DNA of 64,000 nucleotides. It comes from Ophioderma brevispina. Its lineage: Eukaryota > Echinodermata > Ophiuroidea > Amphilepidida > Ophiodermatidae. Shown here one piece after another: positions 55,546-64,000 of the stretch. The position numbers and the translations under genes were made by a program. The notes beneath the pieces were generated by a model. The model was not told the origin of the DNA and did not search any database. It was given only the letters and a program-made list of their open reading frames with translations. The DNA lies in NCBI GenBank assembly GCA_023653785.1, contig JAMKCH010084967.1, positions 1 to 64,000 on the forward strand. The letters run 5' to 3'. The stretch's first letter is position 1. Each line of letters opens with the position of its first letter.

Positions 55546-56273
55546 CTTGTATCCTGAACAGGATTTGCAACATCCATAGACCCTTTAGATACCTGTACAA
55601 ACCTTAGAGTCCATATGCACAAAAAGTTAGTACAGGTTTTAAGTTACACCTGGTTTAAGTCAAAATTTAGTTTTGCCTCCTGATGGAAATTAGGTATTAC
55701 ATTTTTTTCACTAAAGTACTAGAACAATTTGAAGATTTAAAAAGATTATTTCAAAATAAATACAAAATACCTTGTGGTTCAGGTAAATGAAAATGTCTTT
55801 TCGGTGGTAAAATTAAAGTTAGAGCGGTCTAAGTTAGAAGGTGTGAAAATCCGAGAATTGCACCGTAGGTTTTCATAGCTTCAAATGTTTTAAGTATTGT
55901 TTGAATAGAAGACAGCAAATTGCACATCGACGACCTATCTGCATCAAGTTATCAGTCTTTACAGAAAACAATCTTCAGATATAGGCAAAGAAGGCTTATA
56001 ATCACAGGGAAAGAACTATGAGTCTTTTGGCATCGTGTCTGTGGAAAACTCCAATTCTATAAAACAAAGGGGTCATCATTTCAAAGTGGTAAACATGGTT
56101 CCCCTTTCATTCCATCAAAGCCTGTGTTTTTTCTTGTTATTTAAGTGTTGTCTTGTGCATTTGAAGAGAGACAGATTACTGTTTAGAGAAATCTCTCAAA
56201 GAAATAAAGTATTTTGCTTTTGAAGGGATTATGCGCCATTTCCTTATTCCTTACAACAAAAAAATTGTCCACT

Positions 56274-56520
56274 TAGGCGACGAAAAATAAAACACTTTTA
56301 CGGGCGAGCGGCCTTTCGAGTAGGGTCGGTCGGGGCGAATTTTGTTTCTATTTTTGTAAATTTTCTTTACAAAATTTGAGCCAACAATTTTATAATTTGG
56401 GCTAAAAACAGGCTGATTTTACAAATGATTTTTGGAAAAACTAAAAAAAAAAAATTCTGCTAAACTGAAAATCAGGGTCGGTGGGGGCCCTAAAACAGGG
56501 TTTGTTATTTCGTCGCCTTA
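56274..56520. mobile_element. MITE with TAGGCGACGAAA ends
   Basis: Left end TAGGCGACGAAAAATAAAAC; right end TTATTTCGTCGCCTTA, the inverse with small gaps. 247 bp, flanked by TA or TTA. Non-coding. Confidence 0.6.
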
Positions 56521-56884
56521 CAATTATATCTCCTTTCATGAATTCTCATGTGAAATGTTTGAACTAATGTTTTGCAGGAAAAGTGGTGAAAGCTTGAACC
56601 AAAATTACCCTCATTGAGTAACCATTTTTTAGAGTTAAGCTGAAAACAATAAAATCCTTTAACATGCTAACACATTGGGATCATTTACATTACATACATG
56701 TAGAAAATGGTACATATATACATTAATTCACTGCTTAATTCCCTTAACTTTATAATAATTATTTCAAAGTACCAGTTAAAATCAGCCTTAGAAATCTTTA
56801 ACCTTAGCCTTCTTCCTTCACACAAGCTGTTTGGATGTCTCTTTATTATTATGTCAAAACCAGAAATACAAAAATTTAGCCGGC

Positions 56885-57245
56885 ACACACTTTTGACACT
56901 GATTTGGATTATTTAGTCCATACACTACATCCAGTGTACATTTGTTATGAATTTCATTGTGGGTAAATATGATTTTTTCTTAAAACTAGTTTTCCATGTC
57001 TTTTCTATGGAGAATGGTATATAAGATGGGTCGCTATAACATACATTTGTTGGCCTATATGCAAGATTTCTGCAATGGATCTGTCTGATTTTTGAGGAGA
57101 TAATAGCCCTTGTATGTCCCTACGTATATCATTTGTCAAAATTGTGTCCCCACTGCTTAGAATGTGCCAGAAATAAAAGAACATTTGCACAGAGTCAACA
57201 GCTGTGTTTCAACCTACTACCTGCTTATATTTGCGATTGGGCTAA
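56885..57245 (+). repeat. Interspersed repeat (partner at 16570-16945)
   Basis: Shares TTTTGACACTGATT, CACTACATCCAGTGTA, GATTTTTTCTTAAAA, TTTTCTATGGAGAATGG and GATTTCTGCAATGGAT with the 16.6-kb copy, in the same orientation. Confidence 0.6.
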
Positions 57246-57348
57246 AAATCACTACAATCCCAATTCCCTTGTCACCACCTATCAGCAGGTTGGTGTTTAG
57301 CAGTGAATTGTGCTTTACACGTATCTTTTCTCTTCTCTCTATTGCCAG

Positions 57349-57492
57349 TTTGATGAAGTTCCACGATCGTCTGGACCCGCTCAATCACGAGCGTCCCAGC
57401 TAGTCGGCCCCAGGCTCTCCCTTACCAAGAAGCATAGACGAGGAAGGGCTTGCCTCTCAGCCGGCCCGGCTAGTAGAGAGAGGAACTCCTTG
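57349..57492 (+). CDS. Main exon of the gene (144 nt), basic Ser-rich segment
   Basis: Acceptor TTTTCTCTTCTCTCTATTGCCAG and donor TCCTTG|GTAAGG are both strong. Forty-eight codons in phase 0 begin FDEVPRSSGPAQSRAS and include PRLSLTKKHRRGR and SAGPASRERNSL. The segment is disordered-looking, basic and serine-rich, with several R/K-x-S sites that a basophilic kinase could use (inference). GC content is clearly higher than the flanking intron, as expected of an exon. No domain recognised. Confidence 0.72.
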
Positions 57493-57633
57493 GTAAGGTG
57501 TCCCTTGACTGTGTGGGGGAGGACAATGACATTGAAGTTGGCATAAGGGAAACATGAACTGGATGTTTTATGTTACCTCAGCGTGCATTAAAACTATGTT
57601 CATTATGCTTTGCATATCTGGGGTCCATTTTAG

Positions 57634-57714
57634 GTGCTGCTCCGTAACTGGCCAGAGTTTGTTTCAGGCACCCTCCCAGACCATCTCAATCTTCTCATCC
57701 ATCTTCTTCCTCAG
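57634..57714 (+). CDS. Internal exon of the gene (81 nt)
   Basis: Acceptor GGGGTCCATTTTAG, donor CCTCAG|GTATGA. Twenty-seven codons in phase 0 read VLLRNWPEFVSGTLPDH, then a Leu/Ile-rich helix ending in LLPQ. The hydrophobic, ordered look contrasts with the disordered exon before it. An alternative acceptor at 57667 (GTTTCAG) would give a 47-nt exon in a different relationship; I prefer the longer form because its text is protein-like and phases agree on both sides. Confidence 0.7.
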
Positions 57715-58395
57715 GTATGAAGTGCCTCCTTGAGCATGGAGGGTGGGGCAGGAGATGTCTTGTAAGATGCTGTTAATTTAAAAGTATATTTTTACTAATT
57801 GGGAAACCTAATTTAACAATTTTATAAGTAAGCCCTTAAGATGTTTGGGGATTAAATCCATCTTTTTTTCATATTGGTTCTTATTGTAGTAAAAGGCCCT
57901 TTCAGTGATCCCACATAAAAGCTTAAAATTTGGAATTAAGCAGGAGTAGCTAAAACTATGGAAGGTTAAGTGTGTAAAGGATTCTCATTAGAATGATTTT
58001 TGCTGGTCCCAAAAGAGTCGGTCTTGTAACCTTTTGACATCCACTGGCTAACTTTTTACCCATAACTGACTCACCCCACTCACAACTTTTACTTTTGACC
58101 ATCTAGTTTCATCTGAACTCCAAAATTGGACTATTAAAAATGTGGTACGCATATCCATATTCAAAACTGGCAGGTTGGCTACAAGTGAGCCCAATTGGGC
58201 ATATGGGTAGCAACATTGGCAACAACCAAATAATCACAATGCGTCAAAAGCATGTCAATAAATGCAGTGATTTCCATGCTGGATCAAGTAATTTCGGTTT
58301 TTATCCCTCCGTGTATTGGCTGCAAGGAATAAGCTTATCATGACACTCTGTCTAGTTTTATCCTTGTTAGGTTTGTTTTCTTCTAATACTTGCAG

Positions 58396-58461
58396 AGCAT
58401 GTTTAAGGAGTACCTGGTCACCACCCCTTTTGCCATTATGAACAAAACACATCTTCAAAAG
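58396..58461 (+). CDS. Internal exon of the gene (66 nt)
   Basis: Acceptor GTTTTCTTCTAATACTTGCAG with a branch-point-like CTAAT; donor CAAAAG|GTGGTC (weaker). Twenty-two codons in phase 0 read SMFKEYLVTTPFAIMNKTHL then QK. Phase and length agree with the flanking exons. Confidence 0.65.
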
Positions 58462-58890
58462 GTGGTCGACTACATTAATTTAACACACCCTGTCTTGGGT
58501 CACTGTAAGGACCATTTAGCTTTTACTATCAAACGGCTGAACCGATTTAACTTGGGATTTTGATTTTTTTTTTTTTATAGATGTGTGGGGATCTATGCTT
58601 TCTGAAGGTGGAAAAAAATCCATGTGATGGAGAAAACTGGACCTGATTGGGTCACCCATCTTTAACATACTTCTAATTGTAATTATTTGATGATTTTATA
58701 CTATTTCTGATGCCGGATTCTGATGTAACAATCATTGCATTAAAAATATTTGTTTAAAATTGTTTATTTCAAACTGTGCACATGTTACCTTTCAAGTCTT
58801 CAAAACCTCAAGCTATGCTTTTATTAGCTTTAACTAAATTGTTTACCATCCTTTCTTTTCACCCCCCCCTTTCGCCGTGTTCATCCACAG

Positions 58891-59054
58891 AAGCCCAGGA
58901 AAAGAAGACGTAAAACCGGCAAAGCTAGAAATGGAGATAGACAGCCTTAAGACTCAACTCGCCCCAGCCAGATGGTCGCGGGAATTAGACCGACTCGCAA
59001 AGATCTCAACGGAGCGAAAAGGCAACGCTAATCAATTATTCTGACACCCTTGAG
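58891..59054 (+). CDS. Internal exon of the gene (164 nt), basic motif and helix
   Basis: Acceptor CCTTTCGCCGTGTTCATCCACAG, donor CTTGAG|GTAAAA. In phase 0 it opens KPRKRRRK, a possible nuclear-localisation signal, then needs one A removed from the AAAA run at 58912-58915. It then reads PAKLEMEIDSLKTQLA and ARWSRELDRLAKIS, a likely coiled-coil or helix. A second extra base near 59030-59040 must be dropped to reach SDTLE at the donor. With both corrections the length is 162 and the phase stays 0. Uncorrected, the helix frame stops at TGA about 59040. Confidence 0.55.
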
Positions 59055-59466
59055 GTAAAACACGGCTAGCTCTCTTTGGACTCTTTCCTTCTCTTCTCTC
59101 TCCCTTTAGTTAAAGTTTCGTTTTACGTGTAAATTATCTCATAGATGTTGATTCCTCACTTGTTTTGTGTGTGTGGTGTGTGGCTGGGACTCGTATAAGA
59201 CATAAGGCAAAATGTTTTCCAAACAACATATCAAACTCGGATACAAATTTACCCCGGCCCTGCGGGTAGGTGATTTTGGTATTGGTGTGGATTTCAAGAA
59301 TCTGTGGGTTTAACGCTTAAGAACGCGGAGGCAATCTGCTGTCCCCCTGAGATTGGGAGAATTGACAATAATTTTGGCGCAGAATTTGACACTCATCCTC
59401 GCAGGTTGAAATGGCATTGAAATGTTTTTAAAAAACTTGCTTAGGTTTTGGTTGTACTTGCTTCAG

Positions 59467-59533
59467 AAAGAAGAATTTTTATTACAAGGAGCAGACAGTG
59501 GGGCTGAGCCATGAACTGACACGTGTATTAAAG
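59467..59533 (+). CDS. Internal exon of the gene (67 nt)
   Basis: Acceptor GGTTGTACTTGCTTCAG, donor TTAAAG|GTACAT. Phase 0 reads KEEFLLQGADSG; removing one G from the GGGG run at 59500-59503 gives LSHELTRVLK up to the donor, again phase 0. Without the correction it stops after 15 codons. It extends the helical C-terminal part. Confidence 0.55.
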
Positions 59534-59954
59534 GTACATCTATAGTTGTATTTAGCTCCTTGTGATTTTTGGTAATCTTTTAAAGAAAATTCTTAGATGT
59601 AGATAAATCGTATCATATTTTTCTGCGTCCTTTTATAAATATTATATCTTTGGGTGTAGTAATGAAATATAAATGTGACTGACCCAATCATGACCAATTT
59701 TCATGTGATGTATCTCCCTCGGGTCTCACATGGACGAAAAAATCAGCAAAAACATTTGATTACAAATTTTGGTTGAAACGGTCTAGCCGTTTTGGATAGT
59801 AGAAGCAATAAATGTATGCCAAATTTGCCCATAGAAGTTGTGTTAATTAAGGGTGCAACAAAATATATTGAGACATCCATATGTTCTGGTCCCATGTAGT
59901 GGTTAATCATATTAGATTAGACAACTTCAATAGATTTCTTTTTATTGGTTACAG

Positions 59955-59978
59955 AGATGTCTTAAAAGTGACAAATAA
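59955..59978 (+). CDS. Possible terminal coding exon
   Basis: After a strong acceptor (TTTCTTTTTATTGGTTACAG), phase 0 gives RCLKSDK then TAA at 59976-59978. This would finish the protein right after the helical exon at 59467. The exon is so short that chance is a serious alternative, and I see no clear polyadenylation signal nearby apart from the AATAAA overlapping the stop. Confidence 0.25.
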   Translation, partial: RCLKSDK

Positions 59979-60961
59979 AGGTGGATTATATTTCTATAAG
60001 CATAGGCGATTTTCTTATTTGTAGAAGTATTTAGTTTACCATCGGTACAAAAATCAGAATTTTCCACATTTTTAAGTGACACCTGTAGTTAAATCTTTGT
60101 TGCCAACTTTTAAATTGGTCGCCACATTTGGAGACTTTTTTTCTATAACATCAAAAGAAACATTTCCTGGGACTAATTTTCAATTTCAGCGGGTAATTAG
60201 AAAAACCAAATTTTATTCTGATACCAAATCCCAATTCTGATGAAGTAAGTAGGGGATGATGGTTGTGCGATTGTATCCCCCACTTTTTAAGCAAGTCATT
60301 CAAGTGAGGCATTTGCAAGACTATACAACAATAAGTTGCAGTTTTTGACGCATGCTGAATTGATTATGAAGGTGTACCTCAAATTCATATGGAAGTGCAT
60401 TGTAGCATTTTTGGAGTATTAGAACATACAACACAATCAACAAGGTTAAATCTTGTTCTCATACTCTTATCCCTACATACAGATGATATAAGGTGTGCGG
60501 CAAGTGATAATGTGTTACCCTATCAATAATTCTCCCCATTTTTTTTTTTCATGCGGATGTGAAAGTGTCCACGATCCAGTTACCTGCGGCTAATTTCTGT
60601 ATAGTGTGTATGTTTGTATGTGTGTGGGCTTTTGTAGTATTTGAGCTTGCGATACAGCGAACGGATGCTTACCCGATGGGCGACAACTTATCAATTTTGC
60701 ACGCTCGTTTTGTACGTGTGTGTAAAGCTTAACAATGATGTGAAATCTGATGCAGTTGTGTATGATATGTCCTATTTTTAGTGTTTATTCTTTAAAGTAA
60801 AAAAAAATGAAAGGAAAGAGGGCACTTTACGATATGATGGAAGGGGATAGCGCCAGGTAGAGTGTATTACATACCCTGGCATGCTTATATGAACCGGGGC
60901 ACTGGCTACTCGTGACATAGTTTTGAAGTCAAAACATACTTGGAGTAAGATGTATTTTGTT
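59979..60961. other. 3' UTR candidate or intergenic stretch
   Basis: AT-rich, no exon supported. If the gene ends at 59978 the first part would be its 3' UTR. No recognised repeats before 60962. Confidence 0.3.
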
Positions 60962-61985
60962 ATTGTCCCCGCCGAACGAGTTCTATGGAACGGGGGACTA
61001 TGAAATGAGCAGCGTCCGTCCGTTCGTCCGCCCGTTCGTCCGTCCGTGATAAAAATGTTAACCCATGTTGTACACGATTTATCTGGAGTTCCGTAAGGGC
61101 GACAATGATGCAACTTGGTGGAAAGAAGCGGGTTGATGAGTTCTTGACCTGATTAGATTTTGGGTGTAAAATATGCTAATTAAGTATCTAATTTGCATAA
61201 TTTATGAAAAATTTTCCTGCAAGGCCTTTGTACGTTTTTTTTTAGTTCTGTAAGGCGTATAATGATGTAACTTGGTGGAAGGAAGCGGGCTGAAGAGTTC
61301 TCAACCTGATTAGATTTTGGGCGTGTTTCGGGCAAATTGAGTATGCAAATGAGCTAATTAATATGCAAAAATCAGCGTAATTGCTATATTTTTTCAAACG
61401 GTACATCGGATACTCAAAATTCCTGCGCTGCATGAAAGAGTATCATGGGGCACATCTTTTTTGCAATATGAAAGTATGTGATATATGTGGCGTAGGTATG
61501 CAAATGAGCTAATTAAATATGCATAATTGCTGTATCTCTGAAATGGTACGTCGGATATGCAAAATTCCTTCGCTACATGAGACTACTATGCCAGAGGGGA
61601 TTTGCAATATGAAAGTATGTGAATATATCGGCGTATGTATGCAAATGACAATCAAATATGCTACTTGCCTTATCTCTGACCGGTATATCGGATATGCCAA
61701 ATTCCTTCGCTACATGAGACTACAATGCCATAGGGAGCGTGTGGGGTTGGGGAGGGAAGTGGCCTGTTTGGAGGGAGGCAGTACGGGTGTACTGGTGGGA
61801 TTGCCAGGGGGTTGGGGTGTTGAAGTTTAAGGAGGGGGGGGTGGTGCCGGGGTGGGGGGTTGTTGCGGGGTGTTGGTGTTGGGGGTGTGGTGAAGGGGGG
61901 CGGGGTTTTGTAGTTTGCATTTTCTCATGTGAGTATCGCGACATTCAGCGGGACATATTTTTAACCATCCGCTAAATACGAGGTT
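60962..61985. mobile_element. GTCCGTCCG-type element with AT-rich subrepeats and G-rich core
   Basis: Starts GTCCCCGCCGAACGAG, then GTCCGTCCGTTCGTCCG (about 61015-61045). Two copies of an AACTTGGTGGAAAGAAGCGG block (61111, 61270) follow, then three copies of a ~165-bp unit with ATGCAAATGAGCTAATTAA and CGGATATGCAAAATTCC. It ends in a G/T-rich stretch (61737-61910) and GCGGGACATATTTTTAACC. The last block roughly mirrors the start (GGGACA against TGTCCC). Non-autonomous; class unknown. Confidence 0.6.
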
Positions 61986-62117
61986 TGCCTTGTTGCCTAT
62001 TTAAAGAGACACGGCTCATTTTCAACAACATATGCATTTGGTCCTAAACTGATTTCGGGGATTTGATTTTATATTAGTGCATTAGTGTGTAAAGACCATT
62101 TTATCTATGATCCAACC
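61986..62117. other. Short spacer between two elements
   Basis: About 130 bases, no feature seen. Confidence 0.4.
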
Positions 62118-63566
62118 TTAAGGGTTTGGGTCATATATACTTCCCCCCATAATTTTCCTTTCACACTTCGCATAAATACGGGTTCATCGATATATTTCCC
62201 CCCGAAAAATTAAAGAAAAAAATTGGGGGTCACCGATGTCACTTTTGAGTTAAACCATTACAAAATGCATGTTTTCGCCAAAATTAATTACATAAGTCTA
62301 TGAAAAATCATTTTTTCGAAGACATTTTTTGTTGTAGCTAAAAATTTAGCCAGAATTTGTTGTGATTTTTTTATATAAGTTGCGCACGCATGTCCGCTTT
62401 CCAATAAAACAAAAAATCATGGGGTCACCGCGTACCCTTTTGGTATATCAGGCGAAACCTTAATTTTTCTATGAAAAATTACCCTTGCGACAATTGAAGT
62501 GCGGACACTCCTGACAAAAAACGCAGAATATACGCAATTGTTGAGCGGGTGTCTCTGAATGTTGCGTAACCAGCGAGATCGATTCTTTCGATTTAGGCCT
62601 ATAACATTCGCTTCCAACCTTTTTTGTCTTTTATGTGTCTGATCCGAGTTTCTTGTTATCATACTTTTTTATTAAATCCGTTCTGCAGTTTTGGGACAGG
62701 AGAGCGGCATCACTCCCGGTTTTAGACCTTATTATATTACGGTTTTGATAGATTTTGTCTTACAAAGACACGACAGGTGGTAATGGGATCTTCCCTACCC
62801 CCTCGATTTAACAGGAATATTTCAAATAAAATAACTCTAGCCTTATGGGAGCAACACTATTCAAGGGCTTCACCGCCCCACAAATAGCACACACATTTTT
62901 CCAGCACAATGAATACCGCCCAAATTCGGAACATTGGGTTAGGCTAGCGTCAAAGCTTTTCTCCATTTGAGTATAAAGTACGAATTACGAAAAATCATAA
63001 AAATAATGCAAATAGCCCCATTTGGGCGAGGTCTCGATCGGGCTTGACTCGCATATAAACACTTACATTGAACTAATCATCAATATATATTTTTTTTCAA
63101 ACCGTGACAGCACCAGAAATTATAGGTTGTGGAGGAAATGTGGACTAACAATATCAATCACGAATCATGTAGATTTGGGTATTTTACTGCTGAGACTAAG
63201 GGGACAGTCACAAGTCTCTGTTCGAGACAAATGTGCGGACAACTCTCTACTGGGGAGGGACAATTTCCCCTCCCCCATTCCTCACTGCCTCCAAGATGCC
63301 AGGGAGAAACACCATGAAGAAACCAGTGTTGAACAAAGGACAATAAAGGAAAGGACGGTTCATGTTCAAAGGTCCTATGCATCCACCCTACTCGCGCGCT
63401 CGTGCGTAAAGAATGTTTTTATTTGCGTAAAAACTCTTGCTACGCGGGATGTGCGCTCTTGTTTATTAAGCGCGGGCAATCAACGCTTCAGGCTGCGGAA
63501 GACATTTCGGAAGATATTGAGGCTTGGAACGATGCCAAAAGTTGATATATGACCCAAACTCCTTAA
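62118..63566. mobile_element. 1.44-kb TTAA-flanked DNA element with GTTTGGGTCATATAT ends
   Basis: TTAA at 62118-62121 and 63563-63566. The left end GGGTTTGGGTCATATATAC and the inverted right end GGAGTTTGGGTCATATATC are nearly identical. It is longer than the other TTAA elements here and carries a 176-codon open frame, so it may be a deletion derivative of an autonomous Kolobok- or piggyBac-type element. I cannot recognise a DDE triad or THAP domain. Confidence 0.7.
63022..63552 (+). CDS. 176-codon open frame inside the TTAA element
   Basis: Longest + strand frame in this part, ending inside the right terminal repeat. It includes words such as RNYRLWRKCGL and VQRSYASTLLARSCV and has scattered Cys and Arg but no domain I know. 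No obvious splice sites. It could be a random frame or the remnant of a transposon protein read out of frame; confidence as a real gene is low. Confidence 0.2.
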   Translation: MGEVSIGLDSHINTYIELIINIYFFSNRDSTRNYRLWRKCGLTISITNHVDLGILLLRLRGQSQVSVRDKCADNSLLGRDNFPSPIPHCLQDAREKHHEETSVEQRTIKERTVHVQRSYASTLLARSCVKNVFICVKTLATRDVRSCLLSAGNQRFRLRKTFRKILRLGTMPKVDI

Positions 63567-63740
63567 AGGCTGACTCAGAGATTTTGAAAGTATTTTTTGG
63601 TAATTTAAAATAGTCGTATATTTGAAAAAATCATCTAGAACTAACTCTCGATTCATGCGATATGTGACCCCGTACATTCTTGCGGAGGTGACAAATTCAA
63701 TTATGCCAGGGCTTCTGGTTACATCATGTTATTGTGAGAA
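63567..63740 (+). repeat. TTAAAGGCTGACTCAGAG repeat
   Basis: Begins directly at the TTAA of the preceding element and matches fragments at 3668-3740 and 5588-5622 (minus). Its right end is not clear. Confidence 0.45.
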
Positions 63741-63769
63741 TGTTAAGGCCTGAAGTACACTATGGTGCG

Positions 63770-64000
63770 TTTCCATACATGAATGAAATTGTATTTAGTG
63801 GCAGTTGAGTGAGCTATATGGGTAGACGTTTCATATATAAGTCCTATGATGCAAATGAGGTATAGCCATTCATTCGCGTCAAACACTACTGCACAACGCA
63901 TCCAGCGCATGACGGAATCAATTGTAATACCTCATTTGCATCAATGGGACTTCGATATGACACGTCCTACCTATGTGATCGGAGTGTCCGCCAAGATAAT
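63770..64000. mobile_element. Foldback element at the window edge
   Basis: GATGCAAATGAGGTAT at about 63850 pairs with ATACCTCATTTGCATC at about 63928. The match extends outward through AAGTCCTAT and ACGTTTCATAT against ATATGACACGTCC. The arms are about 60 bases around an ~75-base loop; the outer end may lie beyond the window. Confidence 0.6.

Larger units (their letters stand above)
55546..57348. other. Intron part with two repeats
   Basis: Contains the MITE at 56274-56520 and the interspersed repeat at 56885-57245. The final 50 bases are a strong polypyrimidine tract before the exon at 57349. Confidence 0.5.

Noticed and set aside
57668..57714. Alternative 47-nt exon with acceptor at 57667
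   Set aside because: It would read in frame directly into the 58891 helix without correction, but it makes an unnatural Ile/Phe/Ser-rich peptide and skips the well-supported 58396 exon. The longer exon from 57634 is preferred.
1..64000. CRISPR arrays, operons, bacterial promoters, rRNA
   Set aside because: No direct-repeat/spacer array of CRISPR type, no compact genes, and no rRNA-like sequence. The window is eukaryotic in every visible respect.

Overview
The window looks like animal nuclear DNA. It is AT-rich, has no long open reading frames, and is crowded with decayed transposable elements, simple repeats and duplicated blocks. Short reading-frame fragments sit between good splice acceptors and donors. 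The repeat types (hAT-like ends reading CAGTGGCG, elements with GTCCGTCCG runs, a LINE 3' tail with a 'tatatagcgc' stem, many TTAA-flanked inverted-repeat elements) resemble repeats I associate with marine invertebrates, perhaps an echinoderm, hemichordate or amphioxus relative. That placement is inference only.

Gene content: I find one convincing split gene on the + strand. Its best-supported exons lie at 43142-43192, 46497-46532, 48556-48582, 57349-57492, 57634-57714, 58396-58461, 58891-59054 and 59467-59533, with probable upstream exons at 42427-42501 and 9639-9762. Five consecutive exons (46497 to 58461) are exact multiples of three, each open in phase 0, and each bounded by AG and GT. 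The neighbouring exons at 43142, 58891 and 59467 fit the same phase if one or two single-base indels are allowed. The product is basic in the middle and helical toward the C-terminus. I do not recognise the family.

Layout: 1-9.6 kb holds hAT and TTAA elements, a 22-bp minisatellite and a dispersed 1.0-kb duplicate. 9.6-25 kb holds a possible exon, three tandem ~0.9-kb units, TTAA elements and MITEs. 25.4-28.8 kb is a decayed minus-strand LINE with endonuclease and reverse-transcriptase motifs. 29-41.5 kb is a large two-copy tandem duplication (5.5 kb and 6.8 kb) carrying satellite units, tRNA-like heads and an RT fragment. One copy also has an 875-bp hAT-like insertion missing from the other. 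42.4-59.6 kb holds the main gene, whose introns contain a polypurine tract, a 591-bp element with a perfect 8-bp target duplication, several MITEs and foldbacks. 61-63.6 kb holds a GTCCGTCCG element with a G-rich core and a 1.4-kb TTAA-flanked element.

Sequence quality: duplicated blocks differ mostly by single-base indels, many in homopolymers, and several exons need one such indel corrected. This suggests uncorrected long-read errors on top of real decay. All element calls rest on reading the sequence by eye; no alignment or search was run.
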